Positions 27,901-64,000 of a DNA stretch of 64,000 nucleotides are shown here, piece after piece. A program made the translations under genes and the position numbers. The stretch spans positions 114,101,190 to 114,165,189 of the forward strand of contig CM048553.1 in the NCBI GenBank assembly GCA_026413225.1. The letters are read 5' to 3'. The notes under the pieces were generated by a model, which saw only the letters and a program-made list of their open reading frames with translations, did no database searches and had not been told where the DNA came from. This DNA is from Otis tarda (Eukaryota > Chordata > Aves > Otidiformes > Otididae). How positions within the stretch are numbered: the first letter of the stretch is position 1; each line of letters opens with the position of its first letter.

Positions 27901-30900
27901 CACCTTATTAAAACAGGCAGCAAATCTCACGTACAGTTTATAAAAAAAAAGTATTCTAAGATATTGCCAAGGTTTACAGAGAATTGTTATTGCAGATTAA
28001 ATCTGTTATGTAACAGAGGGCAGGACATAGTCTCCAGAAAACCTAAGATAACCCTTTTTAAAGCAAATATACATAAATGGAAACTTTACACAAACAAAAA
28101 GGGTATTTGTATCAGCAACCGGAGTGGAAACAAGGAGCCCAGGCAGATAAACTGTTCTGCCTGAGGAGTGTCAGCGGTGAAGGCAGTGCTGAGGGGTGGT
28201 CTCAGACCACCATCTGTGAGCCAGCCTGCTTTCCAGCCCACCCGGGCTCAGCCCTCTCCCATGATGCTTGAAGTAACTGCAGCCATCCTGTTATGCCTTT
28301 AGCAGGCTCATAGAGAAGAAAACCCTTCTGGGAATTTCATTATCCTTGCATGCAGAAGAGTAGGACCACATTTTGAACTGGTAAGTTGTATTTAGTCGGA
28401 TTCTTGTAACTTGATATTGCCATGTTAAAGGAAGGAAATGTTCCCAGTGCTGAGCCAGTTAAGAGGACATGTGATCACCGAATCTGTGTATATTGCATTC
28501 ATCACAAAATATAAAATGAATCAACAGGCTCAGAACAAATTTAATTCAAAACAGACACCACAAAACCACTAATGATCATCATTGTTATTTAATTAAGATT
28601 GAATGAATAGGTTAAATCTTCCAAAGAGACACTGAATGCCATCAAATAGAATAAAGGCCAGGTGCATGACGAGTATAAATCAACATAGGTCTATTGTTCC
28701 CTGATTTGGGCTAACAGGAGAAAAGGATCCAGTCTTGTTTACGTAGCCGCTTGTTTTCAAATGTTGGGAACACAATGTATAGATCTTATGAAAAACACTG
28801 TTTCAATTAACTTTCTGTGAAAATAATACTGCATTTTTTTTTTAATCAGTACAAAAAAATTACCTAAAGAACAAATGTGAGCCTAGAGGATGGATAGAAA
28901 GAAAAAGACTTTATAGTTGAAGAAGAAAAGGTACGTAAGGGAAAAGTAAGCCTTAAGACTTCTCTGAGAGGATTTACCCCTGCCAAGGGAAATGTCTACA
29001 GAAGAGAAGCTAGTTAGAAACAGTGAGGACTGTTGGCTTGACTGAACAATTTCAGGCTACATGGTGGTGTCATGGAGCCCAGCCACTGCTCCCTTCCGAC
29101 CTGAGACTCAGTGCTAGGCTCCTGGGCAGCTGCTGCCTGCCTGCGTGGCACCCTGGGCGCCCCAGCCCCCTTCCCAGCCTGGCCTCTGCCGGCTGCGGAG
29201 CTGGGTGCCTGCCTGCACCCCTTTCCCAGTACTGCCCTGCGAGGGGAGCTGGGGGGAACAGCTTTTCTCAGGCTTTATCTCCTTTCTGGACAGATGCTCC
29301 AGCTGTGAACTCACAAATCTCTGTGTTGGAGAGTTCAGAAAAATGGTAGGCCAGACCTAGCATATGCCAGGAAGGAAAATAGCATGAAGCTGCCACTCCT
29401 AGCCCCTTTTATTCTGATCTCTGACCCTTTCCCTTTTGTTTGTTGTATTTAGTATGATAGGAGGGAACATCTGGACTCTAGTGACAGCAAACCAAATTTG
29501 CATGCATATAGCAGATAATTAAGCACGTGTCTAGCTGCAGCTGCAAAGAGCAATTAGTCATAAGACAGCTTTCCACACCCCTTCCTGACTATTTTTCTGT
29601 TCCCCTCGGCGGGCCCTCTCACGTGTGCATCTCTGACAGGCAGTGAGCACTGGCCTCCTTTTCATTTGTGAAGACAGTTGTACAGCTGAGCTTAAACCCT
29701 TCAATAGAACTTTGACTAGGATGATCTTCCTCTGATGCATCAATTTCTAGTGGAAACTGCTTTCTGCATAAGACATGACACATGTGACCCAAATCCAAAC
29801 ACGCATGTCAGCATCCCAGCTTCGTGGAGGCTATAGGCAGGTTTTGTTTCTAGTTCCCCCTCTCAGATCAGAGGAAACTGAGCTCTGGAGAGTTGTTTCT
29901 GACTGCTGATATTTTCTATGGCTGACCTTTGCCTCTCTGCAGTTGCCCAAGGCAAATAGCGGCTTTTCTATTCCCTGCAGCTACAAAGAAGTTTAAGTTT
30001 GCCCTGCAATTTCCACCCCAGGCCTATGAAGGGCATATTATAAAATCTTATCATGTCAAGTAAATACATATATCCTATGTCTGTCTTTTCGGTTGTAGAG
30101 AGTCCTCTGGCAATTAAGCCATTTTGTCGCCTAGGATAGGTGTCCTCATTTCTCCTGTAAAAGAGTCAAATTTTCCAGACAGGTAAAACGACTGCAACCA
30201 AGAGACACAACTTAGAGTCATTTACAAAGCAAAACAAATTTCTAGTTTGGTGAAAAACAAAGACTGCATTGCATATTCCTAAATTTCAGCCTCTGGCATC
30301 ATATCTTTTAATTTATTTGTATGCTAAACGGGAGTATAGTAATAGGGCAGGCTTCAGTGAAGGCAGGTGCAAGCTGGAGAAGAAAGGGCTGGATCAAAGG
30401 GACCACCGCGCCTCAAGCAGGGATTAGATTCAATGGAACAGCTTCACAGTCTGGACAACAGTGATTATTCCATGTGGCACTTCGCATTTGCACATTGTAT
30501 AACTGAGCTGCCTGATCAAGGCTTCTGTTGAGGCAGGAGTCTCACACCAACATAATGATCTCTGCTGAAGAATTCCTCTGCATGTTGGAAATAACATTCT
30601 TGGGCATAATTTGCAACATTTCCATTGGATTTACTTGTGTGTGTTAATAGTATGTAGGCATTCCCAGTTATAACAAATTCACACAAATGGCAGAAAGCAT
30701 TTGCATCAAGCAGAAATTTGAAAATATAACGGCAGCTTTCAGAAAGTTACTAAGGCCCAGAGACCTATTTGAAAACAAAAGTTTGCTTTTTGTATAGGTA
30801 AAATGAAGTCTCCTGTGTTTCAGCAAGGAATACTAATGTAGGGTTTTTGTGAACGTCCTGTAACAGCAACGCACAGAACAACCCTGGCTGGCACCAACAG

Positions 30901-32739
30901 CACTGTAACACTGTCACATGCATCTGCATTTCAGGCATAGCTGTGCTTATGGGAGCACATTCCAACACCAAATCCAGACAAAAATGTTAAGGCTTTTACT
31001 ACTAGGGTAGGTGAACTCATTGTTTTTCATTTGGGATCCACAGAAACTTTAAAAATATGTGGACTGACTTGATTTTAAGCAAACAGAATGGCTAGACAGA
31101 CTTCTGTGCATGTGGAACTGGCCAGCAGCACTGGTACTTGCTACGTAACACCTACCTGACTCCAGTAAGCATTTGTGGAATACAACATCAGTTGTATAAA
31201 AACTGAGTATCTTCTCTAGGTTCTCCTTCTGTAATCAGTGGAGGGAGGGTTAGTTATCCTCAAACAAAATCACACCCACACAGCATCTTAAACGTATATC
31301 TGTAAGAGGACATGGCAGAAGCCAACCTAGCTTCGGGCTCTGAGCAAGAAACCCACTGAACTAATTCCCTGAAGATGGATAGCGCTTGATTACACTTTAG
31401 TCCTCAGGAATAATTAGACTGCCCTACAATCTTGCTATAGAAATATCATTGCGCAGTGTTGTCAGCAGGCCTCGGTGAAGAAAGGAAAAAGCCACAGAGA
31501 ATTATAGCCTGCTTACAGGGAAAATTTGTCATGATAAATGCTTTTGTCACTCATCCTATTCAATATGGACTTATCCAAACATAGTGTGGTTAGCTCCTAG
31601 CACCTCCGTATTACGATGCTGCGACTCATCATGGCAGGAAGAGTGCTTGGATCTACAACAGCAGATTTGCTAGCATTTCTTCACCTTCTTATTTTTCAGT
31701 GTCTTGGTGCTACCACTGGAAGAAATCTCTATTTAACTCATTGCTTTTGTGATGAGCTGAACACATTGGTGGGCTCAAGTATTTCTTTGTAGTTTCTACC
31801 TTACACCAAGGAAACAAACATACATGAACTATTTTTTTCAGTGCTTTGTATGATTTGAAGCTTGAGAACCTAAGAAGAATATGTAGGCTGAACCCTAAGT
31901 GAAAGGCATATCAAATAAAGAGATGTAAGGTAGAATGTGTATTTATGTATGCTTGTGTACTTACAACCCCTCTAAAAATAGGTAAGTGCAAGAGCTATTA
32001 AAATGAAAGGAATGGAAGGAAAAAGAGAGGAAAGCTTGCTGTATGAAATGCAGCAGAAAAAAAGCATTTGAGAAAAATGATAATGGAATGAAAAAACGGG
32101 AAAGTGCACTGAGAAAATAAAAGATTATTTCCCCTTGTGCTATGTCTGGAAGAGGAACTCCGAAAAAATGGCTTGCAGTGAAAGCATAGCTTTTCTCACT
32201 GTATTATCTTGGTTATTGCTGTGCGTAACTCATAATGGCTAAAATTACGCAACTCAATTTAAGATGCTTGCCTGGTATGTAGCTCTCTGCCTCACAAAAC
32301 ACTGCTGGTAGAGCAATGAACAGTGAGTCAGTACAGAATAAGTCACCCAATACGTGGTTTTAAAAGGCACTGCGCTGTTTAAAGGCAGGAGTGCTTTCGG
32401 AATCCAAATGCAGTTTTAAAAAGAGGAAGGTTATTAAATTTGTTATTCTCCTGTTACTTTAATAAAAGTCTTGTGGCTTGTTAAGATTTGTAAGTCACTC
32501 CTGTGGTTACCATTACATGCACACAGAATCTTGACTTTGCCATCTCGCTTTATCTGCAATGCAGCGTTTCACTTGCAGAGCAAATGCTGCCACTTCCCAT
32601 AATGGGAACTGATTCTGGTAGTCACTGCTTGGAGGAATCTTTAATTCTCAAGAGTGTTTCCCATTTCACATACTTTGATTAACAAGTACCTAAATAGGAA
32701 CATTTTATAAACCAATTTGGACAGAGTATGTATTTCTTG

Positions 32740-32965
32740 TAGGCCGCCTTTTGAAAGGCTGCTATAAGGCCTCCCCAGAGCCTTCTCTACTTCAGGCTGA
32801 ACAGCCCCAACTCTCTCAGCCTGTCCTCACAGGAGAGGTGCTCCAGCCCTCTCATCATCTTTGTGGCCTCCTCTGGACTCACTCCAGCAGGTCCACGTCC
32901 TTCTTATGGAAGGGGGCTCCAGAGCTGGACGCAGTACTCCAGGTGGGGGCTCATGAGAGAATTGG
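32740..32965 (-). mobile_element. CR1 LINE internal fragment, antisense
   Basis: The segment ctgctataaggcctccccag ... caggctgaacagccccaact ... ctccagagctggacgcagta matches the C-terminal coding part of CR1 in reverse. Both the 3' UTR/tail and the 5' part are missing, so this is an eroded or deleted copy. The 87-codon plus-strand ORF over it is a shadow. Confidence 0.9.
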
Positions 32966-35900
32966 AACCTTGGTCAACTGCATGCTGCTTATTTCATTAA
33001 GTACCAGGAGATAATACATACGTTCCTAGTTTTGCTTAATTTCATTGTAGAACTGACAACTCAAAATCTAGTTGGTCAAGCATCAGTCTTTTAAATTCTC
33101 ATTTAAATTAAATGTCAGATACGGAAAATAATCTCACCAAATGGCAAATGTATATTTTTTTTAATGTCTGCTTTGTAGTTCTACATATCAAAATGTGAAG
33201 AATTTTCCATTCATATAAACTGACAGTCCATTCACATAAACTAATGACCACAGAACAACATTAAGGGAAAGAAGAATAGAATTAAGATTATTTAAGCACT
33301 AACAGGCTCTATTTAGCTGTTGCCTCTAGATAGTGCTGTAACCTGAGTGTGTATAAATATACATACTGCCTGAGTACACACTTAACAGAAGAAGATTGCT
33401 TCACTTTAGGTTTATACAAATAGACACAATGACACTTCTTGCAAATTAAATGGTTCTCTAAATTAAATGGTACAACTAGTTATTTTCTTGAGTGAGCAGC
33501 AAAAGTGTTCATACCAAAGCACAAGTTTCACAGATGAAAAGCTAGTATCCAGAAATAAAAACTTTGATATCTGGGGTAGCATCTGTCTCTCAATATGTTC
33601 TCCAGGCTTTTTTCTGTCTTATGATATATGCTGCAGATCATACCGCTTCTTTTAAAAGCCAGTCGCCGTGCCTATGTGTATAAGCCTCAGAGAAGAGTTT
33701 TGTAAAGAACAGAGCACTATGTTCCAGAAGATATGATTAAACTCTCAAAACATAAGAAACTGAACTACTCAGGGACAAAGATATCAGTAGCTAACACAGT
33801 GTGTATGCAAGGGAAGAAACTCACCATCTTTGTAGGCATATACACTGCTACAGAGCTGCTCAAATGAGCATATTCTGTGTGGCCTGTTCCGGTTACAGAA
33901 AGCCAAGATGCTTTAGTTTGAGGCAGTCGTAGACTGCTGAATGCCTTGATGTAGCATAGCCACCAATTTTAACGCACAAAATTATTGTGCATTACAACCC
34001 CATCAAGAGTTACGAGAAGCAATGCAGGGACTATTTCAGTGGCTTGCTGAAATACACAGGTGAGGCAAGGTTTCCTCATATGGGAGTGAAATATGACTAT
34101 CAGGTGGTGATGGTTTCTTAGACCTTGAAGTGATACTCCCATCTGCAACAAGAAAATGTGAAAACAGGACAAAAGGGACATCTGCACAAGAATCCACTGT
34201 TTGCAGTTTTACTAATACCAAGAAGGGGAGATTGACAGCCCTGCCATGGCTGCTTCATAACCTTCACCTCCCTCTTAAGCTGAGCTCTTGGCTGCCTTCG
34301 CTACCCAACCGTCAGCACACCAGGTCTTTCTTTTATGCCTTCCTTTCTGTTTACCTCAGCTACTGGCCATTGCAGTTGTGACTGTCTTTCAAAGAGAAGA
34401 GTGTAAAGCTGGGTCACACAGGCTTGCCCAGTCTCCTCTAGATGATTACCTGGACGACCTATCTGCATCAAGTTGTGTCTTGTGTCACAAAAAAACCTGT
34501 TGTCAATGCAGTCTATTGACTTTTTTGTCCCTAGAATTTTAAACAAAATATTCCTCATTCTCAGCTAGAAAAAAAGAAGAGGGGCAAGAAGTGCAAATTC
34601 AAACCTGAAAAACAAACATGACGTCTACAATGGCTACAGAGGTTTTCTTTTGGCCCAACAGAGGCCATTCTGTTTTTGCAGTGAAGGACAGATGAATAAG
34701 CTAGTGAAAAACATTAAGATGCTAAATATAAAACACACATAACACCAAAAGTCCCAAATGGAAGTAGAAAAGTACAAATGTTGCTGACAAATAATCTTTA
34801 AATAATCTAATTTCAAATCGCATTACGCATCAAGCTGCTTGGCACCTGTGAGAAAATATTTACTGCTAAACTAGTAAAAGGAAAATAAACCTTAGCAAGA
34901 TATTATGTTTATTACATTCCAAACATTTCAAAATACATCCTACAAGGATTTTTTTTTCTTATTTTCAATTACAAGGATTGAGGGGGAGCACTAACACAAA
35001 GGTGTTTATTAAGACTGGTATGTTGGTCACAGGTTATGTATGGCCTTGCTGACTACTCATTTTTCATCATCATCTTGAAAGGACAAAGGTATATCCTCAG
35101 TAACTGGGCAAATAATTTGTTGGTGAATGCTATACATATACTTAGATACAGGTACATGTATACAGAGGAATATATAGAGAAAAATCCTTCACAAATGCAT
35201 CTGGTCTGTGAAATAGCTTCATGCACAATTGAAAAAATGCAGGAAAACTGGAGGGACACTCCAAAGCAGATCAGCAAAAATGATTAGAGTATTAAAATTT
35301 ATGGCCTGATTGTGAAAGGTCAAAGTGAACAGGTTCTTATTTGTTCTAAAAAGTGAAAGATTAATAGGGCCCCAATCAAGATCCCATAATGTAGAAACCA
35401 AGATATTGCGTGCAACAAATAACATTTCCATTTTGCACTTTGGGCAAGACAGCCTACCTCACTCTCCATACACAAAACCAGTAAGCTCACCTGTTTTCAT
35501 TTGCTATTACCTCTCTGCTTCTGTAACAAAGATGCTATCAATTGGTTTAATTCCTCACAGGAGCAAGAACAAGAGGGGAAATTAATTTGCAGACTCTCCA
35601 TACTGAAAAGATTTTAAGGACATTTAGACAAAGATTTGTCTGTCTAGATTGATTTGTTCTGACTCTCCAGAAAGGGCTAGAACTGGTGGAATTCTGGCAA
35701 TCAATTTGGGCTCTACATGTCATGCTCTCCGGCAATACAGAGCAGGTAATTTTACAAACAAATGTAGATCTGAACTCTGTAGGAAGTAATTCCTCGGAAA
35801 GTAAAACATATTTAAATGAGCTCTTAAAAATTCAAGTAGGATGATTATTTTGTGTGGATTTTCCAATTAATTTTCACAAAACAGGCCAGCATGTGGCTGC

Positions 35901-38395
35901 CGCCTGAACAGAGCAGCTGTTAGTATTTAATACTTGTGTATTGCTTTGTTTTTCTCCAGAACTGTGTGCATATGTTTTGCAATTAGCACATTCTGGGGAA
36001 AAAAAAAACCCAACACTAAAAAGCTCTGTCATTTAGCATCCTTTATATAGCAAAAATTATACACCTTCATGTGCTTCAGTAAAAATAACTCTGCGTCACT
36101 GCACATGAATTTATCCCATTATATGACTGATTGTATATTGGGTCCAGAGCAATAATAAGTGTGGATAAACGTTATAAAACATAATCAAAATACGAAAAAA
36201 CATACAAAATTGCTCTTACTTGCTCTGTCTCATCTTTCACTTTCCTTTTTGACTTCCCAAGAACTTTACCTGCTCTGACCCAGCCATCTCTGTGATCTCT
36301 CTGTGCAGAAACGCCACAGTGCAGCCCTTGTTACAGACTAGATGAGACCAGCCACGAATGAGTGCTCAAGCGACCAGGATCGAGAGATCAGTCACCTTCC
36401 ATCTGATAGCTCTCCATACATAAAAGGCTTCCTGTGAAAAATAGGCAGGGAAAACAGAAAGCTTGTGAGAGGAAGGAGTAGTTGATTCTGGAGTAAAGTC
36501 CACTGCGACAAACGGAGGTTATTCTTCTAATTGTTATTAGAATTTAATCAGAGCAAAGGGTCAAAAGACTCAAGCCAGTATCCTTGGAATACTTTGGATG
36601 AAGAGGCTCGTTGAGCCTGTTTTGTTTTACCAGGATATGTATGCATACTCCTTGTCTATTGACAGAACAAACAAGTCATTTCAATAGCCATTTCATGTGT
36701 GTGTCCTTAGGCGGGGTTTAGCCTTCAAAATGACAATGCACATCAATAAGAAAATGTGGAGAGCCAGCTCTGAATATTAGCTTGGCTTTGTAGTATTGCT
36801 CAGTTGTTGCACTATATGGAAAATGCATGATGATAACAGATGTAGAGCTTGCCACTTATAAATATTTAAGTGATAAGGCACAATAGGCAGGCGCCTTCAT
36901 TGTTGCAAGAGTCAGAGGCACAGTGGGGGGCAAAAAGCCCAAGAACAAGTGGCTTTAGCTACTTAAAAAGTCTGTTTCCTTAGAAAAGTAGTTGTGAACT
37001 TAGTAACTATTTTTCTTGCCAAATACAATACATTCAAAACTAAAAGATATTCACATTTATGTATTCATTAGCCGTTACTGGCAGTCACCGACATGGATAA
37101 GATCCCTCTGACAGCTGGTGTGGAGAAGATGGCTATACCCTGGATTGTATCACCCCTTCATAACCAAGGGTGGGACCACACCTGATCTTTAACTGGAATG
37201 GCAAATGCCCCAAAGAAATCAAAAATTACAGGAGCGGATTCTGCAGGTTTGACTGAGACTGAAAAAGTGTGGGAGATGTCTTTATGATTTTAACTACAAT
37301 TTTCAACACTTTATATACATACACAGTCACACTTTCTGCAACACAGAGGAAAAAAGTTAATTCCATTCTGGAGGATTTTACTTTTCTCTACTTAAATGAG
37401 CAGTGACTCTAACTTAATTGTTGATGATCAAATATTCTAAATCCATTGCTGAAATTTCATCTCCGTCTTAAAAAGTGTAACTTGTACCAGGCTTACTGAG
37501 GTGTTCCGGGACAGAGATAGAGCTTTGGAACAAGATAGGTAAAAAGAAACCCAGCAAAATCAGATTTAGGGCACTCTGAGACAGAAGCAAGGGGTTAGAT
37601 TGCCTCATCCAGACACAGTGGAGAAGGGCCCTGGGACAAGTGGGACCTAATTTGTAGAGTATGAAAATGATATTAAAGAAAATATGAATATAGGCCTGTT
37701 CTTGTTTTTAACTACTTTCTCTCTGATGCTTTAGATAAATCAATATGCTTTTCTGTAATAATTTATTCCCTGCTACTTCAACTTTTGCCATTCTTTGTAG
37801 CTCATGGAGTTTATAGAAGGGCTAAATTCCAACTAGACTTACAGAGGAAAAACACTGACAAAAAACAACTTTTGACTCTAGGACCAGTATGTGAAGACGA
37901 TGAGTTGCAGGACTTCTCCCTGTCCGAAACACACAGACAGGGCAGAAACCTGGAAAGCTTATCAAAGGAAGAGCAATTGAGTATTCAAAGGTACAGGCTA
38001 TTTTGAACTACGACGGCAGCATCCTGCCAAGGGGCTATGAAACCACCACAATTCTGTAGCTCTTACAGGATGTGAATATTGTAGCCACTTTGCCTTTTCT
38101 CTGTCTAACAACTTCTAGGAAACCAGAGTAAAGGTCTTAGAAATTTTAGGCCAGTTAATTCTTAATAAGTACAATTCTTGCTCACCATCAGTAACTTTAT
38201 TGTCCTCGAGTAATTACAAACACATTGCCTCAATCTGTTTTCATAAGAGAGAGGTAACATAGGCCACAACAGCATGGGCTACTCAATAGTGCACTGCAGC
38301 AAGCTGTGGGGCAAGTGGAAAGCTGGCCACTGACTGGCCCCTCTGCTGAAATTATTTCTGATGACTGCCTGTCATGCTAGTATGCTACCACGAAT

Positions 38396-38450
38396 TAAAA
38401 AAAAAAAACAACCCAAAAAAACCAAAACCAAACAAACAAAAAACCCAAGA
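38396..38450. repeat. A/C-rich low-complexity tract
   Basis: An A-rich run with irregular CCAAA and CAAA units reads like a decayed poly-A/simple-sequence tract. Confidence 0.8.
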
Positions 38451-40530
38451 AAGACATTTAGAGAGTTGGTAGACAATCTTTGATTAGCAAGTGCAATTCA
38501 TCCATGTAACTCTGTTCACTGCGGTTTCCTCACTTCCTTGGCCATTTTTAGCAGGCTGAATCAGTGGTACCACATCCTCTGTATGAATTAAACTAACTGT
38601 AACCCATCACAAGACCTCATCTGCCGTTACCCGGCAGGCAGGGAGACTTACAGCCCTGCTGACTTCAAATCAGTTCTGCAAGAAAATGCGGTTCCAGTGC
38701 AGTTCACGGGCACTATAAAACTGCTGCTGCTCAGCTGCTGGGAGTCAAACTGCAGATGTCATACTGCTTCATTAGTGGTGTTTAAATGAGTCACTTCTCT
38801 ACTTGAGCAGTTGAAATGTAGTTTCATTTTGCCAATTTTTTTTTTTTCCGTAGATTTCTAGCTGTGTTTCTGGAGAGTTGATTTATCTATTCACATCTTA
38901 AAATTAATAGCTAGTTACTGAATAGTTATAAAAGCCCTTGGTACAGAAAACAGATTATCAGTGCCAGTGCTGAGCAAGGTCTGGAGCAACTGGGTGCTAG
39001 AAAGAAGATCTCAAAGAATTCTAGCTCCTTGCGCATGGGGCCAAAAAGCTGCAGAGAGCACACAACCCCGCTACACTATTATTCAAACAAGGGGAATAGG
39101 CAATAGGAGTCTAGCTTTGGAGAAACAGAGTAGGTGTTTCACAAAGGACTTGGCTCTTCGCTGCTCCTCAGAAATGGTACTTGGAGGTAGGAGTTAGCCT
39201 TCTCTACGCTGAGTTGTCAGGGAATCCATATGAAGTTTTATTGCTTCTCGATTGAATCGATTACATATGACTAAGGAAAAGGATGTTATAAACCATTCCA
39301 CCATGAATCCCCACCTTACCGAAGTAATTTTTTTTCTTCTGGAACACAGTGTCTTGCACGCACCTGAAACAGAACAAAGGTGGTGAAACTGCAACCTGCA
39401 ACTTCCCTTTCGTGAGGCTGCTTGAATTTCTGGAGTCCAAATTTCACAAATAACCTGCGAATACATGGAAAACACATCATTCTCCATTCATGCTCTGCTG
39501 ACTACCTACAAGCCCTTGAGGATTTCTAGGCTGTGTAGCTCATGCTGTTTCAGAGATGTGCATTGTAACAGAAGGCATGTTCTCTTTAAGCAGCCCTCTG
39601 AGTATCCAGCTCTGCTCAGTAAGAGTAAGACAGAGGGGCTGGGACTTATCCAAAGGCCTGATTCACACCTGACAGATTTCAGAAGCCTCCCAGCATTAGA
39701 CAATCCACACCTTTCAAAAAGCGTTGTCTCAAGAGGTTTTTGGTACAGAGTATTTCCCGAGGCAGTGGTAGAGATTCCCGTAAGACATATACAGAAATAT
39801 TGCTACTTGATTCACAGGAAGACAGATTTTTTCTTGACACAGAAGAGAAGTTGCTACTAAAAGTAGAGCATTGTCCCATTCTAGCAAAAGGAGGGAGAAG
39901 TCTGATCCTTAAATTTTTACGAGGGCAGCTGCAGTACTGTCCTAGCCAACAGGAAGCAAGACCAGGTTGTAGGCAACAGCCTTTGTCTTCACCTGAATGT
40001 AAGCACAGCAAAGAAAGCCTCATCCTGCAAAGGAGGGTGAAAACAATGTGGGTGTATTTTCAGTGTCCAGGTACTCGGCTATTTCGGGTTGGAGTGGATA
40101 CACTTACACAAATATACAGTCTCACTCATCCTGTGTTTGGAAACACCTGCCAGTCTAGCCTGTACCTGAACCAAACTCACAAAATACTGATTTTTGCTCT
40201 CAGTGTCACGGGCAAATCCACATCGGTGCCAAGAGCTGGGGACTAAACTCTTGGAAACCCTACATTTTCCCAGACTTTCACTGAGGAGGTCACAAAGTCA
40301 CCCCTGTAGAAATGAGGAACTTCAGTCCCTGTGCTAGTGACCTCGGTCACTGGCTAAAATAACTTAAAAAAAAAAAAAAAATCACTCCCCTGAAAACAGA
40401 AAGCTGCATGATCAGAGAAGGGCTTCATCACTTCACACACACGGCCTGGCTGCGGCCCCAGCTGCCGCATCCCACCCGTGAAAAACCCCAGTGGGTTTTG
40501 CGAGAAGCCGCAGGGCTGCCGGCAGCCATC

Positions 40531-40553
40531 CGCCCGCCCGCCCGCCCGCCCGC
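40531..40553. repeat. CGCC tetranucleotide run
   Basis: A (CGCC)n simple repeat of nearly six units lies in the upstream part of the CpG island. Confidence 0.9.
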
Positions 40554-41137
40554 GCAGCGCCCACCAGCGCGGCGAGGAGAGCCGTGCGTGTGGAGGGAAG
40601 ACAACTGAGGAGAAAAAAAAAAATCTGAAGGGGGGTCAAAAAAACCCCAAGCAAATTCCCTCCAAGCTGGGCATCAGCGCCCGCCTCCCTTCCCGCCGGG
40701 GCTCCCCCGGTGCCAAGGGGACGGCATCCCCGGGCGGAGGACGAACAAGGGCAGCTGAAGGCCCGCAAGGAAGCAAACCAGCGCCATCTCCCACCCAAGC
40801 ACCGCCACCAGAGGAGCCGCCCCACGGCCGTTACTGCCCCCAGCCCCACGCCCGGCCGCCGCGCCGCCCGCTCCCGCGCCTGCGCGGCCGCCGTCAGCGC
40901 CTGCGCGTTGGGGAGCGAAGCGGGCGCCGCTGCTTTTGGAGGGCTTGCGGGCGCGAGGCGGTTGCCGCGTCGCCGCAGCGCGGGCGGGAGGAGCGAGACG
41001 GGGAGCGCGCGGCCCGGCGGCGGGCATCGCGTTCGCGCCCCCGCAGGCACCGGGTGGCCCCGGCTCCTCCCTCCGGGCACGTCCAGGCAGCACCGAGCCG
41101 CCCGGGCAAAGGGGTCGGCGGGCGGGCGGGTAGATAG

Positions 41138-64000
<22,863 letters not shown>

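Larger units (their letters stand above)
22836..40400. other. Intergenic region between LAMA3 and TTC39C
   Basis: About 17.6 kb of mostly AT-rich sequence holds no gene that I can support on either strand. It contains long T runs (23059-23075 and 23330-23350), two CR1 remnants (24868-24965 and 32740-32965), an A/C-rich low-complexity tract (38396-38450), a short GC-rich patch (29075-29260) and scattered ORFs of up to 168 codons without family resemblance. Regulatory elements for either gene could be here but cannot be recognised by eye. Confidence 0.65.

Noticed and set aside
32751-33014. 87-codon ORF in intergenic DNA
   Set aside because: It is the antisense reading of a CR1 fragment.

Overview
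The window is vertebrate nuclear DNA, almost certainly from a bird. It has intron-split genes with GT-AG boundaries, many CR1 LINE fragments (including 3' tails ending in ATTCTATG-type repeats) and an avian-type ERVL-like solo LTR. It shows no bacterial, plasmid or phage character, and no CRISPR array, operon or tRNA/rRNA gene was seen. The species cannot be fixed from the sequence.

Region 1 (1-22.8 kb, + strand) is the 3' part of LAMA3, the laminin alpha-3 chain. I resolve 25 consecutive coding exons from 544 to the stop codon at 22248-22250. They stay in one frame across every junction and encode about 1,172 residues: the end of the coiled-coil arm (exons a-e) and then all five laminin G modules, LG1-LG5. 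A 3' UTR and an AATAAA signal at 22805 follow. The introns carry CR1 pieces, a complete solo LTR with a 5-bp target duplication only 68 bp before an LG3 exon, and old palindromic repeat fossils.

Region 2 (22.8-40.4 kb) is an AT-rich intergenic stretch with no gene I can support. It holds two CR1 remnants (at 24.9 and 32.7 kb), simple-sequence tracts, a short GC-rich patch near 29.1 kb and some chance ORFs.

Region 3 (40.4-64 kb, + strand) is the 5' half of TTC39C, a tetratricopeptide-repeat protein of the TTC39/Iml2 family. A CpG-island promoter leads into exon 1 (ATG at 41180), a 10-kb first intron with a large antisense CR1 copy, and exons 2-6 up to 59546. The rest of the gene lies beyond the window. 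The LAMA3-TTC39C order and orientation match the human chromosome 18q11 arrangement, which supports both calls. The two genes are neighbours but have no known shared function.

I found no undescribed biological system. The observations most worth a second look are the solo LTR beside the LG3 exon, a bird-specific-looking LG3-LG4 linker, a 30-bp exact duplication plus a 21-bp perfect palindrome in TTC39C intron 1, three palindromic repeat fossils (one in the LAMA3 3' UTR), and paired NRF1-like motifs in the TTC39C CpG island.
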